Shown here in pieces: positions 5,974 to 7,833 of a stretch of 7,833 nucleotides of DNA. The position numbers and the translations under genes are program-made. The DNA is from an uncultured Bacilli bacterium (GTDB lineage: Bacteria > Bacillota_I > Bacilli_A > RF39 > UBA660), in contig CAKOJC010000046.1 of assembly GCA_934088535.1 (NCBI GenBank), forward strand, positions 1 to 7,833, written 5' to 3'. Position 1 is the stretch's first letter. Each line of letters starts with the position of its first letter. Below the pieces are notes generated by a model. That model made no database searches. It was not told the origin of the DNA and worked only from the letters and a program-made list of their open reading frames with translations.

Positions 5974-7035
5974 TTACTTCACCACAAGTCTAGTTATATC
6001 ATTAAATGTTACATATAACATTAATAATATCATTAACGCAAAGCCAACATAATTAAGTATTATCTCTAATTTTTCACTAGATTTCTTTCTAGTAATTTTT
6101 TCTATTAACAATATAAGTACACGTCCACCATCAAATACTGGTATAGGTATTAAATTAATAATAGCAACATTTATACTTAAATATGCAGTTAAATACAATA
6201 ATGTATTAAATCCTTGTGATTTAACATTATCTACTAAAGAATAAATACCTACTGGACCGCTTAAACTTTTAACTGGAACTTCTCCAGTAAATAAATTACC
6301 TAGTATTTTAATTATAGTTTTGAAGTTTGTATAAAAACCTTCAAACGCATACATAACGGCATTTTTAAAGCCTTTATAATAAGTCGTTCCACTAGATTGA
6401 ATTCCAAATACTTTTACTTCTTGTCCTTCCACTTCTTGAACTTCAGGAACTAAACTATATTCTTTAACTTCTCCATCAGCTTTTTCAATTTTAAATATAT
6501 ATTCACTCTTTAATTTTTTAGCAGAAGCTTCAAGTAAAAAATCATCCCAAGTATTAATTTTAACACCATTCACTTCAAGTATCTTATCACCAGCTTCAAG
6601 ACCAGCTTGTTCTGCAGCCATACCTTCTACCACATTATGAATAACTGGTTCACTTACAGGTCTTCCATATATTAAACCACTTACAAAAAATAAAACTATC
6701 GCAAGTATGCAATTAAATAATATACCATTTATTAACACTAACAATTTTCTTCCAAAACTCTTATTTTCAAGAACTTGATTTTTTTTAATCTTTTTATTAT
6801 CAGGATCTTCCTTTTCAGCCATAGATACAAATCCGCCAATTGGAAATGCTCTCAATGAATAAGTAGTTTCACTCTTTTTAGGTTTATATTTAAGTAATTG
6901 AGGTCCCATTCCCATAGAGAATTCATCAATATAAACTCCACCTTTTTTAGCCGCAATAAAATGTCCAAATTCATGGACAATTATTATTACACTTAAAATT
7001 ATAAATAATATTAGTAATGTTATCAAGAAATTCAT
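5974..7035 (-). CDS. rseP: RseP/RasP site-2 intramembrane zinc metalloprotease (M50)
   Basis: The 353 residues show all marks of the M50B family. The first membrane segment (~4-23) ends in the zinc motif HEFGH (H21, E22, H25). After this come the GGVYIDEFSMGMGPQL segment, the second membrane helix (~98-122), a PDZ domain (~130-205; core 137-158, EGMAAEQAGLEAGDKILEVN), the helix ending in NLIPIPVFDGGR (294-305), where D302 is the third zinc ligand, and a last helix (~328-345). In Bacilli this protease (RasP) trims anti-sigma factors such as RsiW, FtsL and leftover signal peptides within the membrane. It sits directly after cdsA: a perfect AGGAGG (7046-7041) overlaps the cdsA stop and lies 5 bases before the ATG, which settles the start. 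Confidence 0.96.
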   Translation of the reverse strand: MNFLITLLILFIILSVIIIVHEFGHFIAAKKGGVYIDEFSMGMGPQLLKYKPKKSETTYSLRAFPIGGFVSMAEKEDPDNKKIKKNQVLENKSFGRKLLVLINGILFNCILAIVLFFVSGLIYGRPVSEPVIHNVVEGMAAEQAGLEAGDKILEVNGVKINTWDDFLLEASAKKLKSEYIFKIEKADGEVKEYSLVPEVQEVEGQEVKVFGIQSSGTTYYKGFKNAVMYAFEGFYTNFKTIIKILGNLFTGEVPVKSLSGPVGIYSLVDNVKSQGFNTLLYLTAYLSINVAIINLIPIPVFDGGRVLILLIEKITRKKSSEKLEIILNYVGFALMILLMLYVTFNDITRLVVK

Positions 7036-7040
7036 TTTTA

Positions 7041-7046
7041 CCTCCT
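7041..7046 (-). promoter_or_regulatory. Ribosome-binding site of rseP overlapping the cdsA stop
   Basis: The minus strand reads TAGGAGGTAAAAATG: the TAG stop of cdsA (7047-7045) shares bases with a full-consensus AGGAGG, 5 bases before the rseP ATG. This is the strongest RBS in the window and implies coupled translation. Confidence 0.9.
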
Positions 7047-7833
7047 AGAAGAAAGCAATAGCAAACGTAAATGCTAATATAGCAAATAATAAACTATCTA
7101 CTCTATCTAATACTCCACCATGTCCTGGCATAATATTACCATAATCTTTAACACCATATTTTCTCTTAATTGACGAAAAGAATAAATCACCAAATTGAGC
7201 CATAATTGATAAAAATAATGATATTAATACTATACCTATTATATGAACATCAGTTTTAATAAATGTCATAAAATAAACAACACCTATAAATGTACCAAAG
7301 AAAGTTCCACCAATAGCACCTTCAACTGTCTTATTAGGAGAAATCTTAGGACATAATTTAATCTTACCTAATTTAGTACCAAAGAAATGAGCAAATGTAT
7401 CTGTCATAAATGTTACTAACATAATATAAACAAAATAATTTAAATCTATATTTCTAATAGTAATTAAGAAATTAAATGCTATTCCTAAAAAGAACACACC
7501 ACCTAATAGATAAAAAGCATCATCTGCATCATATTTTTTCCTATCAGGATAAAATACTAAAGGTAACAAACATAACAAAATTGATAAAGTTAAATATCTA
7601 TAATCAATTTTAAACATGTAAGTATTATTAACAGCAGACATCATTAATATTACAAACGCAGCCATTGTTAAACACTTAACAAGAATAGGAATCTTTTTAT
7701 CTTTCTCACGTACAAGTAAAAATTCATTAAAGCCAATTACTCCTATTATACATGCACCTATATAAAACCAATAACCACCTAAAATTAATAATGGTACTAC
7801 AATAATTAAAGCTACTATAGCACTTATTACTCT
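7045..7833 (-). CDS. cdsA: Phosphatidate cytidylyltransferase (CDP-diacylglycerol synthase), 5' end cut by window edge
   Basis: The frame is open from the right edge to the stop, giving 262 residues. It begins RVISAIVALIIVVPLLILGG, which matches the usual CdsA N-terminus, so only a few residues are missing (family length is about 260-280). The internal ATG at 7665 is therefore not the real start. Eight or so membrane segments are visible. The CDP-diglyceride synthase signature is intact near the C-terminus: S-S-I-K-R-K-Y-G-V-K-D, then MPGHGGVLDRVDS (about residues 220-247 of the visible part), with the metal- and CTP-binding Asp residues. The enzyme converts phosphatidic acid and CTP into CDP-diacylglycerol for phosphatidylglycerol and cardiolipin synthesis, in the membrane. 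It is the first visible gene of the cdsA-rseP operon; uppS would be the expected upstream neighbour. Confidence 0.95.
   Translation of the reverse strand, partial: RVISAIVALIIVVPLLILGGYWFYIGACIIGVIGFNEFLLVREKDKKIPILVKCLTMAAFVILMMSAVNNTYMFKIDYRYLTLSILLCLLPLVFYPDRKKYDADDAFYLLGGVFFLGIAFNFLITIRNIDLNYFVYIMLVTFMTDTFAHFFGTKLGKIKLCPKISPNKTVEGAIGGTFFGTFIGVVYFMTFIKTDVHIIGIVLISLFLSIMAQFGDLFFSSIKRKYGVKDYGNIMPGHGGVLDRVDSLLFAILAFTFAIAFF

Noticed and set aside
7045..7665. cdsA taken as starting at the internal ATG (206 aa)
   Set aside because: The same frame continues without a stop to the window edge and encodes the family's N-terminal membrane segments (RVISAIVALII...), so the real start is beyond 7833.
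1..7833. Alternative genetic code (TGA read as tryptophan)
   Set aside because: None of the eight visible stops is TGA, but the checked Trp codons are TGG and all genes are full-length without in-frame TGA, so the standard bacterial code suffices. Zero TGA in eight stops is not significant.

Overview
The window is strongly AT-rich and reads in the standard bacterial code: every tryptophan codon I checked is TGG, and the eight visible stops are TAA or TAG. Gene content points to a low-GC Firmicutes/Bacilli-type bacterium, possibly a reduced-genome uncultured lineage near Mycoplasmatota/RF39. It has a RecD2 helicase, a YfhO-family membrane protein, a YrzB/DUF1292 protein, a membrane-anchored lytic-transglycosylase-like protein, and adjacent cdsA and rseP. 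YfhO and the transglycosylase imply a walled cell, unlike true mycoplasmas. The taxonomic placement is inference.

Layout, left to right. (1) 1-269, minus strand: the first 89 codons of recD2, cut by the window edge. (2) 326-2833, minus: a complete YfhO-family polytopic membrane protein with its own consensus-like promoter. (3) 2834-3025: a 192-base divergent intergenic region with a promoter in each direction. (4) 3026-4608, plus: a two-gene operon of a DUF1292 protein overlapping by one base a protein with a cytoplasmic N-terminus, one membrane segment and an SLT-like extracellular domain. (5) 4610-4641: an AT-rich hairpin serving as a bidirectional terminator for the convergent genes. (6) 4640-4942, minus: an unrecognised 100-aa protein lying directly downstream of tRNA-Arg(CCT) at 4974-5050. 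(7) 5075-7833, minus: a tight operon transcribed cdsA (5' end just outside the window), rseP, an unknown 123-aa protein and a small HD-domain protein, closed by an intrinsic terminator at the last stop codon.

The theme is envelope construction. CdsA makes CDP-diacylglycerol for phospholipids. RseP is the intramembrane protease conventionally encoded beside it. YfhO modifies cell-wall polymers with sugars in characterised relatives, and the SLT-like protein probably cuts peptidoglycan. The HD protein and its 123-aa partner are uncharacterised members of the lipid/protease operon.

Nothing here looks like a mobile element, CRISPR array, toxin-antitoxin pair or defence island. The most interesting points are the YrzB-transglycosylase pair, which echoes the yrzB-mltG arrangement of Bacillus but with a different enzyme fold; the unknown pair attached to rseP; the cdsA-rseP junction without dxr; two minus-strand genes whose starts lack Shine-Dalgarno sequences; and stop codons built into terminator hairpins.
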